A DNA stretch of 64,000 bases from Rhizobium sp. FKY42 (GTDB taxonomy: Bacteria; Pseudomonadota; Alphaproteobacteria; Rhizobiales; Rhizobiaceae): the NCBI RefSeq assembly GCF_005222835.1, contig NZ_STGA01000006.1, positions 1 to 64,000 of the forward strand, in the 5' to 3' direction. A model generated the notes under the pieces. The model had not been told where the DNA came from. It did not search any database and worked only from the letters and a program-made list of their open reading frames with translations. Made by a program: the position numbers and the translations under genes. This document shows, in pieces, positions 17,505-27,610 of this stretch (the stretch's first letter is position 1; each line of letters opens with the position of its first letter).

Positions 17505-17846
17505 TTAACAGGGGGTGGACGCACCGTAACCTTGAACGATGCAGACAGAGCCAGGCGTATCCTGCAGAACGCTCTTGCGGATGGTGTAATGTTTGACGCC
17601 GCGGTCTGCGGGCTTGTCCGCTGGCTTCACCGATCCAGTCGTAATGAGATCAAAATCCTGCTGAACGTTGGCCAGTCGTTTACTGTCCTGCCGATTGGCA
17701 AGCATGGGCGTCACGATGAGCGACAGGGCGATGGCAGCCGTACCAAATAGGAGTGCTATATTCAGAACGCCGGTTCTACCGGTTCTGCCCGATCTGATCG
17801 AAGCCCGTTGCTGAGCACGGACCGTCTTCCAGAATTCGTCATCCAT
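17505..17846 (-). CDS. Small single-pass membrane protein, unknown function
   Basis: 113 aa. A short basic cytoplasmic N-terminus, one membrane helix (about 27-50, VLNIALLFGTAAIALSLIV), then about 60 hydrophilic residues probably in the periplasm, with two cysteines close to the C-terminus that could pair. I do not recognise the family. ATG 17846 has a GAGG site five bases upstream, which supports translation. It precedes the Flp prepilin gene on the same strand by about 90 bases, so the two might be co-transcribed. Confidence 0.65.
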   Translation of the reverse strand: MDDEFWKTVRAQQRASIRSGRTGRTGVLNIALLFGTAAIALSLIVTPMLANRQDSKRLANVQQDFDLITTGSVKPADKPADRGVKHYTIRKSVLQDTPGSVCIVQGYGASTPC

Positions 17847-17983
17847 CGGAGCCTCGTCAATTTAGTTCAATAGCGCCCTATTTTGTATCGATCCCTTAAA
17901 GGATCTGTTAACGCGCGACTGATCATATGCGTGAGCGCACCATGGCTGTGGATAACTGAATCCTTATCATCTCTCTTTTCAGA

Positions 17984-18397
17984 TCAAAGAAGATCCTGCA
18001 GAAAGGGAATGAGCGGCTCATCTGCGGGCGGCATGGGATAATCGCGAAGATTGGCCGGACGCACCCATTTGATGGCCTGTCCTTCTTTCCCAACGGGAAT
18101 TCCTTCAAACCGCCGGCACACATACAGTGGCATCAGCAAGTGGAAATCCTCGTATGTGTGGCTGGCAAAGGTCAGCGGCGCCAGGCACGGCACCTTTGTG
18201 GTAATACCAAGTTCCTCGTGGAGTTCGCGCACGAGCGTTTCCTCCGGCGTCTCGCCGGCTTCGACCTTGCCACCGGGAAACTCCCAGAGACCCGCAAGGC
18301 TCTTTCCTTCCGGTCTTTGCGCCAGAAGGATGCGGCCATCCGCATCCACAAGCGCGCAGGCAGCAACCAGAAGCAGACGGCGACCGGGAGAGCTCAT
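17984..18397 (-). CDS. mutT: Nudix hydrolase, MutT type (8-oxo-dGTP diphosphatase)
   Basis: Sanitises the nucleotide pool by hydrolysing 8-oxo-dGTP to the monophosphate. 137 aa, with a complete Nudix box at residues 43-65 (GX5EX7REUXEEXGU pattern: G43, E49, R57, E58, E61, E62). The surrounding sequence (WEFPGGKVE, FHLLMPLYVCR) is the MutT type rather than another Nudix class. ATG 18397 overlaps the stop of the acetyltransferase gene in an ATGA arrangement, so it is the last gene of the argJ-GNAT-mutT operon. Confidence 0.92.
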   Translation of the reverse strand: MSSPGRRLLLVAACALVDADGRILLAQRPEGKSLAGLWEFPGGKVEAGETPEETLVRELHEELGITTKVPCLAPLTFASHTYEDFHLLMPLYVCRRFEGIPVGKEGQAIKWVRPANLRDYPMPPADEPLIPFLQDLL

Positions 18398-19176
18398 ACA
18401 GTCGAATCCTTCTGCCGCCAGTATCGATAGTGATAGGCCTTTCGGAAACCAAACTTACGGTACAGCGCGATGGCCGCAGCATTATCGCCATTCACCTGAA
18501 GCCAACTGCTTCTCGCACCACTGATTCGCGCCCATCGAAGCGCAGCCGACAGCATCTCGGTACCAATTCCCTGACGACGGCGCCCTTCGAGCACGGCAAA
18601 GGAGAGGATGCCTGCAAGATCATTGTCCTGCACGCAAAGTGCCGCCGCCAGAGGGCCATCCGTTGCATGCTCCGAGGTGAAAAACCCCGTCGTCGGACGA
18701 ATCGCCGTCAGGATCTCTGCAAGCGCGGGCTTCAGAGAGAGATCATCCCCCTGAACGGCAAGAAGTACGTCGATGAAGCGGCCCACATCATGGCTTGGAA
18801 TATGATCGAGCGTGTCAGGCAACTCCAAAGCGGTCAGGTCCGCTGTCATCACCTGCACGGTCTCGAACGGCTCCCAGCCGGATTGCGCAAGCCGCCCCAG
18901 AAGCGGCTGTGGCGTCAGCGGCGTTTCACGAACAAGCAGCGGACGACCGTAATGCTCGAAGCGCTTGCGCGCCTTCTCGATCCGCATTTCGGCATCGTGA
19001 TAATCCGACGGATCGAGCGGCACGACACAGTTGAGACGCTTCGACGGATGTCCGCCCGTCAGACGCACCTGCCAGCTGCCATCATAGACCACGGAAGCCG
19101 CAGGCCAGGCCCGAAAACCAACCGCCTCCAGACGGCGCACGAGCGGCAGATTGCCGTGGAAGGAAGTCGCCTGCAT
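18394..19176 (-). CDS. GNAT family N-acetyltransferase
   Basis: 260 aa. The C-terminal half (about 125-258) is a GNAT domain with the acetyl-CoA motif RRRQGIGTEML (about 200-210) and the late NGDNAAAIALYRKFGF element. The N-terminal half is a second, degenerate GNAT-like region. The substrate is unknown. ATG 19176 lies eight bases after the argJ stop; upstream ATGs at 19203 and 19215 would overlap argJ. It is coupled to mutT by a 4-base overlap. Confidence 0.85.
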   Translation of the reverse strand: MQATSFHGNLPLVRRLEAVGFRAWPAASVVYDGSWQVRLTGGHPSKRLNCVVPLDPSDYHDAEMRIEKARKRFEHYGRPLLVRETPLTPQPLLGRLAQSGWEPFETVQVMTADLTALELPDTLDHIPSHDVGRFIDVLLAVQGDDLSLKPALAEILTAIRPTTGFFTSEHATDGPLAAALCVQDNDLAGILSFAVLEGRRRQGIGTEMLSAALRWARISGARSSWLQVNGDNAAAIALYRKFGFRKAYHYRYWRQKDSTV

Positions 19177-19183
19177 CAATCGA

Positions 19184-20425
19184 TCAACTCCGGTAATCGC
19201 CATTGATCGCGACATATTCCTTGGTCAGGTCGCAGGTCCATACAGTGGCCGTACCATTGCCAAGACCGATATCGGCCCGAATTGCAATGTCTTCCTGCTG
19301 CATGACGGCAGTCGTCGCGGCTTCGGAATAGTCCGGATCGCGCTCACCATTGACCGCCACCCGGATATCCCCGAACCAGATCGCCAGCCGGTCACGGTCA
19401 GCCATTTCTCCGGACTTGCCGACCGCCATGACAACGCGTCCCCAATTGGCGTCCTCACCGGCAACCGCCGTCTTGACCAGCGGCGAGTTCGCAATGGACA
19501 GGGCAATGCGCTTTGCAGCCGCATCGCTTTCGGCACCGGTCACCGTGACCGCCACCATTTTGCGTGCGCCCTCACCATCGCGCACGACCTGCAGCGCCAG
19601 ATCTTTGAGGAGGTCGTTCAGCGCATCGCGGAAGGAAACAAGGCGGGGGTCATCCGCCGTCTCCACCTTTTTCTGGCCGTCTGCTGCAGCCTTGCCGGTG
19701 GCAAACAAAAGGAGCGTGTCGGATGTGGAGGTATCGCTATCCACCGTAACAGAGTTGAAGCTCGGACCAACGCCTTGCGAAAGCAACGCCTGAAGGGCAG
19801 CGGGCGCGATATCAGCATCGGTCACCACGAAAGACAGCATCGTGGCCATGTCGGGCGCGATCATCCCGGCACCCTTGGCAATACCGTTGATGACGACAGG
19901 AACGCCGTCGATTTCGGCGGTGCGCGTGGCGACCTTCGGATAGGTATCGGTCGTCATGATGGCCTTGGCGGCTTCAAGCCAGAAGTCGCCGACCGCAGAT
20001 CGGTGCATGTCTCCCAGTACACCGGCAAATTTCGTTGCATCCAGAGGCTCACCAATAACGCCGGTTGAAGCCAGATAGACTTCGTTTGTCTGGCAACCCA
20101 CAGCCTTGGAGGCTGAATCTGCAGTCAACTCGGTCGCAGCCTTGCCCTTGACGCCCGTGAAGGCATTGGCATTGCCGGAATTGACAACAACGGCGCGTGC
20201 CGTGCCGTGGGGCAGGTTCGCGCGGCAGAAATCAACCGGAGCGGACGGGCATTTCGACCGGGTAAACACGCCCGCAACGGACGCGGGCTCATCGAATACC
20301 ATCAGGAGAACATCGGTCCTGTTCTTGTATTTGATACCAGCGGCGGCTGTAGCAATCCGCACGCCGCGCACAACAGGCATTTCTGGATAGAATTTGGGGG
20401 CGAGAGGAGAAACAGCTGACGACAT
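19184..20425 (-). CDS. argJ: Bifunctional glutamate N-acetyltransferase/amino-acid acetyltransferase ArgJ
   Basis: Recycles the acetyl group in arginine synthesis: moves it from N-acetylornithine to glutamate, and in bifunctional forms also makes N-acetylglutamate from acetyl-CoA. 413 aa. The precursor cuts itself between Ala194 and Thr195 in APDMATML, and Thr195 becomes the nucleophile of the beta subunit. First gene of a likely argJ-GNAT-mutT operon. argH, the last arginine gene, is at 45.1 kb. Confidence 0.96.
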   Translation of the reverse strand: MSSAVSPLAPKFYPEMPVVRGVRIATAAAGIKYKNRTDVLLMVFDEPASVAGVFTRSKCPSAPVDFCRANLPHGTARAVVVNSGNANAFTGVKGKAATELTADSASKAVGCQTNEVYLASTGVIGEPLDATKFAGVLGDMHRSAVGDFWLEAAKAIMTTDTYPKVATRTAEIDGVPVVINGIAKGAGMIAPDMATMLSFVVTDADIAPAALQALLSQGVGPSFNSVTVDSDTSTSDTLLLFATGKAAADGQKKVETADDPRLVSFRDALNDLLKDLALQVVRDGEGARKMVAVTVTGAESDAAAKRIALSIANSPLVKTAVAGEDANWGRVVMAVGKSGEMADRDRLAIWFGDIRVAVNGERDPDYSEAATTAVMQQEDIAIRADIGLGNGTATVWTCDLTKEYVAINGDYRS

Positions 20426-20458
20426 GACTCAGTTTCCAGACAATATTGGCTTCCGGAC

Positions 20459-20483
20459 AAGAAAAGGCCCGCCAAAGCGGGCC
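20459..20483 (-). terminator. Terminator of the parvulin gene
   Basis: Perfect 7-bp GC-rich stem (20466-20472 with 20477-20483, CAAA loop), followed on the minus strand by TTTTCTTG. It separates the parvulin gene from argJ. Confidence 0.85.
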
Positions 20484-20505
20484 GGTACAGGCTTGATGAG
20501 AGCTA

Positions 20506-21348
20506 TTACTCGCTCTTGGTCAGTTCGTCATAGCCCTTACGCAGATTTTCGTCCACGATTTCCACCTTCTGGGCCTTCTTGGCCTCATCAATGATGGAGG
20601 AATACTTTTCCTGCATCACGATCTGGCGAACCTGCGGCTCAACCTGGTCGAAGGCTGGCGGCTGGGCGTTGCGCTTATCCTCGACCTTGATGACGTGATA
20701 GCCGAACTGCGACTTCACCGGGGTCTTGGTGTAGCTTCCCTTTGGAAGCGAGAAGGCTGCCTCTTCGAATTCCGGAACCATGCGGCCCTTGGTGAAGTAG
20801 CCGAGGTCACCGCCGTCGGACTTGCTGGAATCTTCCGACTTTGCCTTGGCCAGTTCGATGAAGTCCTTGCCGCCATCAAGCTGCTTGATGATGTCCTTGG
20901 CTTCGTCTTCGGTCTTCACCAGGATATGGCGCGCGTGAACTTCTTCTTCCTTCGGCATCGCTGCGATTTCCTTGTCGTAGCGGGCCTTGACCTCTTCCGG
21001 CTTCAGCTTGTCGAACTGATCGCGCAGATAGGCATTGTGCAGCTCGCGTTCCTTGAGGAACACCATGCGCTGTTTGAAATCATTGCCGTTCTGGATGCCG
21101 GCATCTTCAGCCTTCTTGGCCACAAGCTTGATATCGATGATCTGCGAAAGCGCCGCAACGGTCTTCTGTTCGTCCGGCAGCTGCTGATACTGCGCGCTTA
21201 GATTTGCGATTGCCGTATCGAGATCGGACTTGCGAATTTCCACCGTACCCACTTTCGCAACGACAGGGTTGTCCTGCGCAGCGAGAGGCGAGTGGAACGT
21301 GAACGCTGCGGCCAGGGTCGCCGCCGCGACGAATTTGGAGCGAAACAT
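20506..21348 (-). CDS. Periplasmic parvulin-type peptidyl-prolyl isomerase
   Basis: 280 aa. A signal peptide (about 1-24, MFRSKFVAAATLAAAF..., cut after Ala-Ala-Gln region) leads the protein to the periplasm. A helical chaperone part (about 25-135, SurA-N-like) precedes the rotamase domain (about 140-235) with EVHARHILVKT, DGGDLGYF and SQFGYHVIKVE, all hallmarks of parvulins. It should help exported or outer-membrane proteins fold. ATG 21348 starts the signal peptide; the frame is open to 21462. It diverges from secA, so an export motor and an export foldase share one intergenic region. Confidence 0.9.
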   Translation of the reverse strand: MFRSKFVAAATLAAAFTFHSPLAAQDNPVVAKVGTVEIRKSDLDTAIANLSAQYQQLPDEQKTVAALSQIIDIKLVAKKAEDAGIQNGNDFKQRMVFLKERELHNAYLRDQFDKLKPEEVKARYDKEIAAMPKEEEVHARHILVKTEDEAKDIIKQLDGGKDFIELAKAKSEDSSKSDGGDLGYFTKGRMVPEFEEAAFSLPKGSYTKTPVKSQFGYHVIKVEDKRNAQPPAFDQVEPQVRQIVMQEKYSSIIDEAKKAQKVEIVDENLRKGYDELTKSE

Positions 21349-21612
21349 AAGGTAGGACCTTTCAAGTAAAGCACCGGTTTCAGTCTGCCCGATTCCGGCC
21401 ATGGCACCTTCAGAAACACCGGATTGTGGCCATTCTGTATCGGCCAGAACCGTTGACATCATTCAACCCCCCTCTTATCTGTCACGCTACTTCGCGTCTA
21501 GAACAGTTTCCGGGCGGGTACTGTAATTTGTCTGTGAAAATTTCACGGGCTCAAGCAGTACCAGGAGCGCTCGGCAACCTGATGCCAAATCGATTCAGAA
21601 AGGACCATGTGC

Positions 21613-24330
21613 ATGGTCAGCCTTGGTGCGATTGCACGCAAATTCTTCGGCTCCGCCAATGATCGCCGCGTGCGTGGCTATCGTTCGAGCGTGGAAGCCA
21701 TCAGCGCCCTTGAAGAGAAGATGAAGGCGTTGACCGACGAGCAGCTTGCAGCAAAGTCGGTTGAGTTCCGTCAGGAGCTGGCAAATGGCAAGACCGTCGA
21801 AGACATTCTTGTGCCCGCTTTCGCTGTTGTTCGCGAAGCAGCGCGCCGTGTGCTCGGCATGCGTCCGTTCGATGTACAGTTGACCGGCGGCATGATCCTG
21901 AACCAGGGCGCTATCGCAGAAATGAAGACGGGCGAAGGCAAGACGCTTGTCGCGACCCTTCCGGTCTATCTGAATGCACTGACGGGTCGCGGTGTCCACG
22001 TCGTGACGGTCAACGACTATCTCGCCAGCCGCGACGCCGGCATCATGAGCCGTCTCTACGGCTTCCTGGGATTGACCACAGGCGTCATCGTCCACGGTCT
22101 CGATGACGACCAGCGCCGCGCGGCCTATGCCTGCGATATTACCTACGCAACGAACAACGAGCTCGGCTTCGACTATCTGCGCGACAACATGAAGTATGAT
22201 CGCGGCCAGATGGTTCAGCGCGGCCACTACTTCGCCATCGTCGACGAAGTGGACTCGATCCTCGTCGATGAAGCGCGAACGCCACTCATCATTTCCGGTC
22301 CGCTGGACGATCGTTCCGAACTTTACAACACGATCGACAGCTTCATTCCGGCCCTGACGCCGGAAGATTACGAGATCGACGAGAAGCAGCGCTCCGCCAA
22401 TTTCTCGGAAGTCGGCACGGAAAAACTTGAGAACCTGCTGCGTCAGGCGGGCCTTCTGAAGGGCGAGTCGCTCTACGACGTCGAGAACGTCGCGATCGTT
22501 CACCACATCAACAATGCACTGAAGGCGCACAAGCTCTTCCAGCGCGACAAGGACTACATCGTCCGTAACGGTGAGATCGTCATCATCGACGAATTCACCG
22601 GCCGCATGATGCCGGGCCGCCGCTATTCCGAAGGCCAGCACCAGGCGCTCGAAGCCAAGGAAAAGGTGCAGATCCAGCCGGAAAACCAGACGCTGGCATC
22701 CATTACCTTCCAGAACTACTTCCGCATGTATGAAAAGCTGGCCGGCATGACTGGTACGGCTGCCACGGAAGCGGAAGAGTTTTCCAACATCTATGGCCTG
22801 GATGTTGTAGAAGTTCCGACGAACCTGCCGATCCAGCGTATCGATGAAAGCGATGAGGTCTACCGGACTGCAGAAGAGAAGTTCAAGGCCATCATTGAAG
22901 AGATCAAGGCTGCCCATGAGAAGGGCCAGCCGGTTCTGGTGGGCACGACCTCCATCGAAAAGTCGGAACTTCTGGCGGCCATGCTCAAGCAGGCAGGCTT
23001 TGAGAAGTTCAACGTCCTGAACGCCCGCTATCACGAGCAGGAAGCCTACATCGTCAGCCAGGCTGGCGTTCCCGGCGCTGTCACGATCGCCACCAACATG
23101 GCTGGCCGAGGAACGGACATTCAGCTGGGCGGCAATATCGACATGCGGCTTGAGCGTGAACTGGACGGCATGGAACCGGGGCCGGAGCGTGACGCGAAGG
23201 AAGCGGCCATCCGCGCCGAGGTCAAGCAGTTGAAGGAAAAGGCGCTTGCCGCAGGCGGGCTCTACGTCCTTGCAACCGAACGCCACGAAAGCCGCCGTAT
23301 CGACAACCAGCTGCGTGGCCGCTCCGGTCGTCAGGGCGACCCGGGTCGTTCGAAGTTCTATTTGTCACTTCAGGATGACCTGATGCGCATCTTCGGCTCG
23401 GATCGCATGGACAGCATGCTTCAGAAGCTGGGTCTCAAGGAGGGCGAAGCCATTGTCCATCCGTGGATCAACAAGGCGCTGGAGCGTGCGCAGAAAAAGG
23501 TCGAAGCCCGCAACTTCGATATTCGCAAGAACTTGCTGAAGTACGATGACGTGACGAATGATCAGCGCAAGGTGATCTTCGAGCAGCGCATCGAGCTGAT
23601 GGACGCGACGGACCTTACGGAAACCGTCACCGACATGCGTCACGAAGTGATCGAAATCCTGGTCACCAAGCATATTCCCGAGCGGGCCTATGCCGAGCAG
23701 TGGGATGCAGTCGGCTTGAAGGAAGCGGTTCTGCAACAGTTGAACCTCGATCTGCCGATTCAGGACTGGGTGCTGGAAGAAGGCATCGCCGAAGACGATA
23801 TCCGCGAACGGATCACAGCGGCTGCCGATGCTGCGGCCAAGGATCGTGCGGAGCGTTTCGGTGCGGAAATCATGACCTATGTCGAACGGTCTGTCTTGCT
23901 CCAGACGCTCGATCACCTGTGGCGCGAGCATATCGTCAATCTTGATCACCTGCGGTCTGTCGTCGGCTTCCGAGGCTACGCCCAGCGTGACCCCTTGCAA
24001 GAATACAAGGCGGAAGCCTTCGAACTCTTCCAGGCGCTCTTGGCAAACCTGCGCGAGGGTGTGACGGCGCAGCTGATGCGCGTGGAACTGATGCGCGACG
24101 AACCAGAGGCGCCTCAGCCGCCGCCAGTCATGCGGGTTCATCATCTCGACGCGACGACCGGTGAGGACGAGTTTGGCCAGAACGGCGGCGGTTTCGTGGC
24201 TGTCGCAGCGCCTGAGAACCGTGATCCCAACGACCCGCAGACCTGGGGACGCGTTGGCCGCAACGAGCCCTGCCCTTGCGGTTCCGGCAAGAAATACAAG
24301 CATTGCCACGGCGCGTTCGAGCAGGCCTAG
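21613..24330 (+). CDS. secA: Preprotein translocase ATPase SecA
   Basis: Drives protein export through SecYEG with ATP. 905 aa. Motor domain 1 has Walker A TGEGKT (106-111) and [11 protein letters not shown]; the preprotein cross-linking domain sits near 230-370; motor domain 2 carries TNMAGRGTD (about 494-502) and [11 protein letters not shown]; the C-terminus ends in the zinc site [13 protein letters not shown], which binds SecB and phospholipid. ATG 21613 is preferred over ATG 21607 because it gives the conserved MVSLG start and a proper distance to AAAGGA. Confidence 0.97.
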   Translation: MVSLGAIARKFFGSANDRRVRGYRSSVEAISALEEKMKALTDEQLAAKSVEFRQELANGKTVEDILVPAFAVVREAARRVLGMRPFDVQLTGGMILNQGAIAEMKTGEGKTLVATLPVYLNALTGRGVHVVTVNDYLASRDAGIMSRLYGFLGLTTGVIVHGLDDDQRRAAYACDITYATNNELGFDYLRDNMKYDRGQMVQRGHYFAIVDEVDSILVDEARTPLIISGPLDDRSELYNTIDSFIPALTPEDYEIDEKQRSANFSEVGTEKLENLLRQAGLLKGESLYDVENVAIVHHINNALKAHKLFQRDKDYIVRNGEIVIIDEFTGRMMPGRRYSEGQHQALEAKEKVQIQPENQTLASITFQNYFRMYEKLAGMTGTAATEAEEFSNIYGLDVVEVPTNLPIQRIDESDEVYRTAEEKFKAIIEEIKAAHEKGQPVLVGTTSIEKSELLAAMLKQAGFEKFNVLNARYHEQEAYIVSQAGVPGAVTIATNMAGRGTDIQLGGNIDMRLERELDGMEPGPERDAKEAAIRAEVKQLKEKALAAGGLYVLATERHESRRIDNQLRGRSGRQGDPGRSKFYLSLQDDLMRIFGSDRMDSMLQKLGLKEGEAIVHPWINKALERAQKKVEARNFDIRKNLLKYDDVTNDQRKVIFEQRIELMDATDLTETVTDMRHEVIEILVTKHIPERAYAEQWDAVGLKEAVLQQLNLDLPIQDWVLEEGIAEDDIRERITAAADAAAKDRAERFGAEIMTYVERSVLLQTLDHLWREHIVNLDHLRSVVGFRGYAQRDPLQEYKAEAFELFQALLANLREGVTAQLMRVELMRDEPEAPQPPPVMRVHHLDATTGEDEFGQNGGGFVAVAAPENRDPNDPQTWGRVGRNEPCPCGSGKKYKHCHGAFEQA

Positions 24331-24366
24331 GACTTAAAACCCAACCGAATTAGCATTACCTGAAAG

Positions 24367-24390
24367 GCTCCGGTTTCCGGAGCTTTTTTT
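24367..24390 (+). terminator. Terminator of secA
   Basis: Perfect 7-bp stem (24367-24373 with 24377-24383, TTT loop) followed by seven Ts, 37 bases after the secA stop. Confidence 0.92.
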
Positions 24391-24545
24391 GCATGGCGCG
24401 GCCCAAAGTAACTTCCAAAAGGGCGACACAGGCGAAAGATGTGTCACGATAGGTGTGTTTTTACGAAACAGGATCACGCTTCCTTAACCGTGCACGGCGC
24501 AGAATTGGCATATGTAATTGCTGCGCCAAGAGTATTGCGTTTTTC

Positions 24546-25967
24546 ATGACAGTGATCGAAACAGCAGAGCGGCTTTTGCCGCTTGGCCTGAAGAACCGGC
24601 TGGCGCCTTTGCTGCGTCGGCTGGAACCGATCCTGCATGACGATAGTGAAACGGCGCGCGCCCAGCGTATGGCCCTGATTGCCTTTGCTATTCGCATCAT
24701 CAGCGCAGCAATCGCCTTCCTCTCCCAGATCATTCTGGCCCGCCTGATGGGCGAGTTCGAATACGGCATCTTCGCCTTCGTCTGGGTTTTGGTTGTCGTC
24801 TTCGGCAATCTGTCCTGCCTCGGCTTCCATACGGCCGTCATCCGCTTCCTGCCACAGCATCAAAACCGCGGCGAAAGTGAACTGGTGCGCGGTCTGAACT
24901 GGACGGCACGCATTGTCGCCATGCTCTCAGCCACCGCGCTTGCCATATCCGGCCTCGTCTTCATGCAGGTGTTTGACCACATCATCCCGGATTACTGGAT
25001 AATACCGGTCTTCCTGGGCCTGTTCACACTGCCGATGATCGCGCTGGGTGACGTGCTGGACGGAACGGCCCGGGCAAACGGTTGGGCCGTCACCGCACTC
25101 AGTCCTACCTACATCATCCGTCCGTTGCTGATCCTGTTTCTCATGCTTCTGGCCGTGTGGAGTGGTCAGCCGCAGTCCGCTCACACGGCGATGGAAGCCG
25201 CCCTTGCTGCGACCTACATCACTACATTGTTCCAGTTCGTCCGGATGACCTACCGTCTGCGCCGCCAGCTCGGCAAAGGCTCACTTTCGTTTGCACTCAT
25301 GCCGTGGTTCCGCTTCTCGCTGCCATTGTTCCTCGTCGATGGCATCGGCTTCCTGTTGACCAATGCGGATGTCGTCGTTGTCGGCTTCTTCCTGCCGCCG
25401 GATCAGGTCGCAGTTTATTACGCCGCCGCAAAGACGATCGCACTGGTGCAGTTCGTCTACTTCTCGGTCAAGGCAGCGGCCGCACCGCGCTTTGCCGGCA
25501 TACTGGCGGAACAGGATCGGTCAGCGCTGGCGCAATTTGCGGCACAGGCAGCCCGCTGGTCCTTCTGGCCGGCTCTGATGGTCGGCCTTTCCGTTCTAGC
25601 GATGGGAGAAATCCTTCTCGGCCTTTTCGGCCCCGCCTTCGCCAGCGGCTATCCGCTGATGGCCATCCTGTTCGCGGGTATCCTTGCAAAGGCACTCGTT
25701 GGTCCGGGCGAAGTTCTGCTGAATATGGCCGGACGACAGTCTCTCTGCGTCGCCATCTATGCAGTGGTGCTTGCCTATGCGGTCATCGTAAACATCGTCG
25801 TCGTCCCGCGTTTCGGCCTCTACGGTGCAGCCTCGGCGACTGCAAGCACCATGATGCTGGAGGCAGTCCTCCTCCACATAGCCGTTCGCAAAAAGCTCGG
25901 GATCATCCTGTTCGCCTTCGCCCGCGCGGTCAAAAACCCAAATACGGAAGGAGCATCCCATGGTTGA
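24546..25967 (+). CDS. Polysaccharide/lipopolysaccharide flippase-type membrane protein
   Basis: 473 aa, about twelve to fourteen predicted membrane helices beginning near residue 38, after a cytoplasmic N-terminus with an Arg-rich patch. The pattern matches the Wzx-like flippases of the MOP superfamily, which turn lipid-linked sugars across the inner membrane. ATG 24546 was chosen; the frame is open to 24453 but that segment is not protein-like. The stop overlaps the start of the next gene by eight bases, so the flippase and acyltransferase are co-translated. No glycosyltransferases are adjacent, so the polysaccharide is unknown. Confidence 0.82.
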   Translation: MTVIETAERLLPLGLKNRLAPLLRRLEPILHDDSETARAQRMALIAFAIRIISAAIAFLSQIILARLMGEFEYGIFAFVWVLVVVFGNLSCLGFHTAVIRFLPQHQNRGESELVRGLNWTARIVAMLSATALAISGLVFMQVFDHIIPDYWIIPVFLGLFTLPMIALGDVLDGTARANGWAVTALSPTYIIRPLLILFLMLLAVWSGQPQSAHTAMEAALAATYITTLFQFVRMTYRLRRQLGKGSLSFALMPWFRFSLPLFLVDGIGFLLTNADVVVVGFFLPPDQVAVYYAAAKTIALVQFVYFSVKAAAAPRFAGILAEQDRSALAQFAAQAARWSFWPALMVGLSVLAMGEILLGLFGPAFASGYPLMAILFAGILAKALVGPGEVLLNMAGRQSLCVAIYAVVLAYAVIVNIVVVPRFGLYGAASATASTMMLEAVLLHIAVRKKLGIILFAFARAVKNPNTEGASHG

Positions 25968-27228
25968 GCTTCCGCCCCGCGGTCCTTTTCGTCTTGATCT
26001 GGACGTAGCACCACAAAAGCCGAAGCTGTCCATTCCCGAGGCTCCGATCAGGGCATCGGTCGGCAGACCGGGCCGAACCTTGTCGATCTACCCGGCATCC
26101 ATGGGCTATGATCTGCAGGATGAACTGGATTTTCTGTCCAACCGCGCCATGGAGCCGAATGTCTTCTTTACCGGACGCATGTTGGCGCCCGCCATGCCAC
26201 GTGTGGAGGATCGTCAGGTCCAGTTCGCCCTCATTCGCGATGACAGCGAGACCCGTAGCCGTATGCGACTGCTAATGCCCTTCTCACAGGAGAAGCCAGG
26301 CTTTTCGCTGGGTGCTTCGATCATCCGGGCATGGGCCAACCCGTTCGGCCCATTGGGAACACCTTTGCTTGATGCGGAAGACGCAGCAGAAACCCTGGAC
26401 AATCTGCTCGATGCACTGAGCCAGAAGCAGTTGCGCCTGCCTGACGTTCTCGTCCTTCCTGACCTGCGTCTCAATGGCCGCTTCGCCCAGTTGATGCGCG
26501 CGGTGGCAGTGGCACGAAATCTGCCGGTCAGCATCACCAACACGTTCCAGCGCCCATTCCTGCAGAGCACGGAAGATCCCGAACTTTATCTTCGTAAGGC
26601 AATTTCGTCTCATCACCTGCGGGAAATGCGCCGTCAATGGCGCCTCCTGGAGCGACTGGGAACCGTAACCTACGATGTTGCCCGTCAGCCCGATGAAATC
26701 CGCCGCCGGACGGAGGAGTTTCTGGCGCTGGAAGGCAAAGGCTGGAAGGGTCGCAAGCGGTCGGCCCTGATCAATGACCGATTCCGCGCAGCCTTCGCCC
26801 GGGAGGCCATCGGAAACCTTTCCGATATTGACGCCGTCCGTATTCATACGGTCAACCTGAACGGTCGCGCAATCGCCTCGCTCGTCGTCTTCGTCATGGC
26901 TGGAGAAGCCTATACCTGGAAGACCGCCTATGATGAGAACTTTGCCGCCTACTCGCCGGGCAAGCTTCTCATGATGAAACTGACGGAATGGCATCTGGAT
27001 GACCTCAACATCCAGCGTAGCGATTCCTGTGCCGTGCCGGATCATCCCATCATGAGCCGCTTCTGGACGGAACGGGAGGAGATGGGAAGCCTCGTCATCG
27101 GCCTGAAGGAAAATAGCGACCGCGATGTCCGCCAGGTCGCCGCACAACTTCATCTCTATAGAAACACGCGGAACATGGCACGAATCCTGCGCGAGAAAAT
27201 CCTCGGACTTGCCGGTCGGGACGGGTAG
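25960..27228 (+). CDS. GNAT/CelD-BcsL-type acyltransferase, polysaccharide-linked
   Basis: 422 aa cytoplasmic protein. The C-terminal half (about 225-400) has the GNAT-like fold of the CelD/BcsL family, linked in other bacteria to cellulose and exopolysaccharide synthesis; visible elements are LEGKGWKGRKRSAL, GRAIASLVVFVMAGEAYTWKTAYDE and PGKLLMMKLTEW. The N-terminal ~200 residues resemble a second, more divergent copy. ATG 25960 has AGGAG six bases upstream inside the flippase gene. Tight coupling to the flippase suggests it acylates the transported glycan or its lipid carrier; this is inference. Confidence 0.82.
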   Translation: MVELPPRGPFRLDLDVAPQKPKLSIPEAPIRASVGRPGRTLSIYPASMGYDLQDELDFLSNRAMEPNVFFTGRMLAPAMPRVEDRQVQFALIRDDSETRSRMRLLMPFSQEKPGFSLGASIIRAWANPFGPLGTPLLDAEDAAETLDNLLDALSQKQLRLPDVLVLPDLRLNGRFAQLMRAVAVARNLPVSITNTFQRPFLQSTEDPELYLRKAISSHHLREMRRQWRLLERLGTVTYDVARQPDEIRRRTEEFLALEGKGWKGRKRSALINDRFRAAFAREAIGNLSDIDAVRIHTVNLNGRAIASLVVFVMAGEAYTWKTAYDENFAAYSPGKLLMMKLTEWHLDDLNIQRSDSCAVPDHPIMSRFWTEREEMGSLVIGLKENSDRDVRQVAAQLHLYRNTRNMARILREKILGLAGRDG

Positions 27229-27328
27229 GAAAATCTACCACTAGCATACGCCGATCCGCCCGCCACGTGGCAAGCCGAAGTGCAAACAGTCATCGAAAAA
27301 CAAAATGAAAACCTGCAATAGATCTCGA

Positions 27329-27413
27329 TGGTGCCCCGTGCCGGAATCGAACCAGCACTCCTCTCGGAACCTGATTTTGAGTCAGGCGCGTCTACCAATT
27401 CCGCCAACGGGGC
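27329..27413 (-). tRNA. tRNA-Leu (anticodon CAA)
   Basis: 85 nt with encoded CCA. The acceptor stem GCCCCGT pairs with ACGGGGC, the D-arm has the leucine-type TGGCGGAATTGGTAGACGC, and the anticodon loop CTCAAAA sits on the CCTGA/TCAGG stem, so the anticodon is CAA, reading UUG. The long variable arm and GGTTCGATTCC T-arm are in place. No integrated element adjoins it. Confidence 0.96.
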
Positions 27414-27433
27414 ATCGAAACAGGTGATTTGCG

Positions 27434-27462
27434 TCTAGCATAGCCAAAAGGCACGGCGCAAG
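27434..27462 (-). promoter_or_regulatory. Candidate promoter of tRNA-Leu
   Basis: CTTGCG (27457-27462), 17 bases, then GCTAGA (27434-27439) on the minus strand, ending about 20 bases before the tRNA 5' end. The -35 matches the rhizobial CTTGAC at 4 of 6; the -10 is weak. Confidence 0.35.
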
Positions 27463-27610
27463 CCGTTGCCGGAATGTTTCCGTGCTGATTTGCGAGAAAG
27501 TCGCTCACGATCTTTTGCCGTCCTTCGGATCTCCCTGAGGCACCAGAAACATTTACAGCGGCTTTCGACTTGCCTATCAGAACGTCAGCCTATCCATCCG
27601 GAGCTTTTCG

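Noticed and set aside
17896..17911. TTAA-N8-TTAA resembling a full CtrA box
   Set aside because: The spacer is eight bases, not the seven required, and the downstream gene has no cell-cycle link.
21595..23286. Long minus-strand open frame of 563 codons inside secA
   Set aside because: It is antisense to the secA reading frame and mirrors its codon positions; composition is not protein-like and no family is recognised.
27329..27413. tRNA-Leu as an integration hotspot
   Set aside because: No direct repeat of the tRNA 3' end and no integrase or foreign gene on either side.
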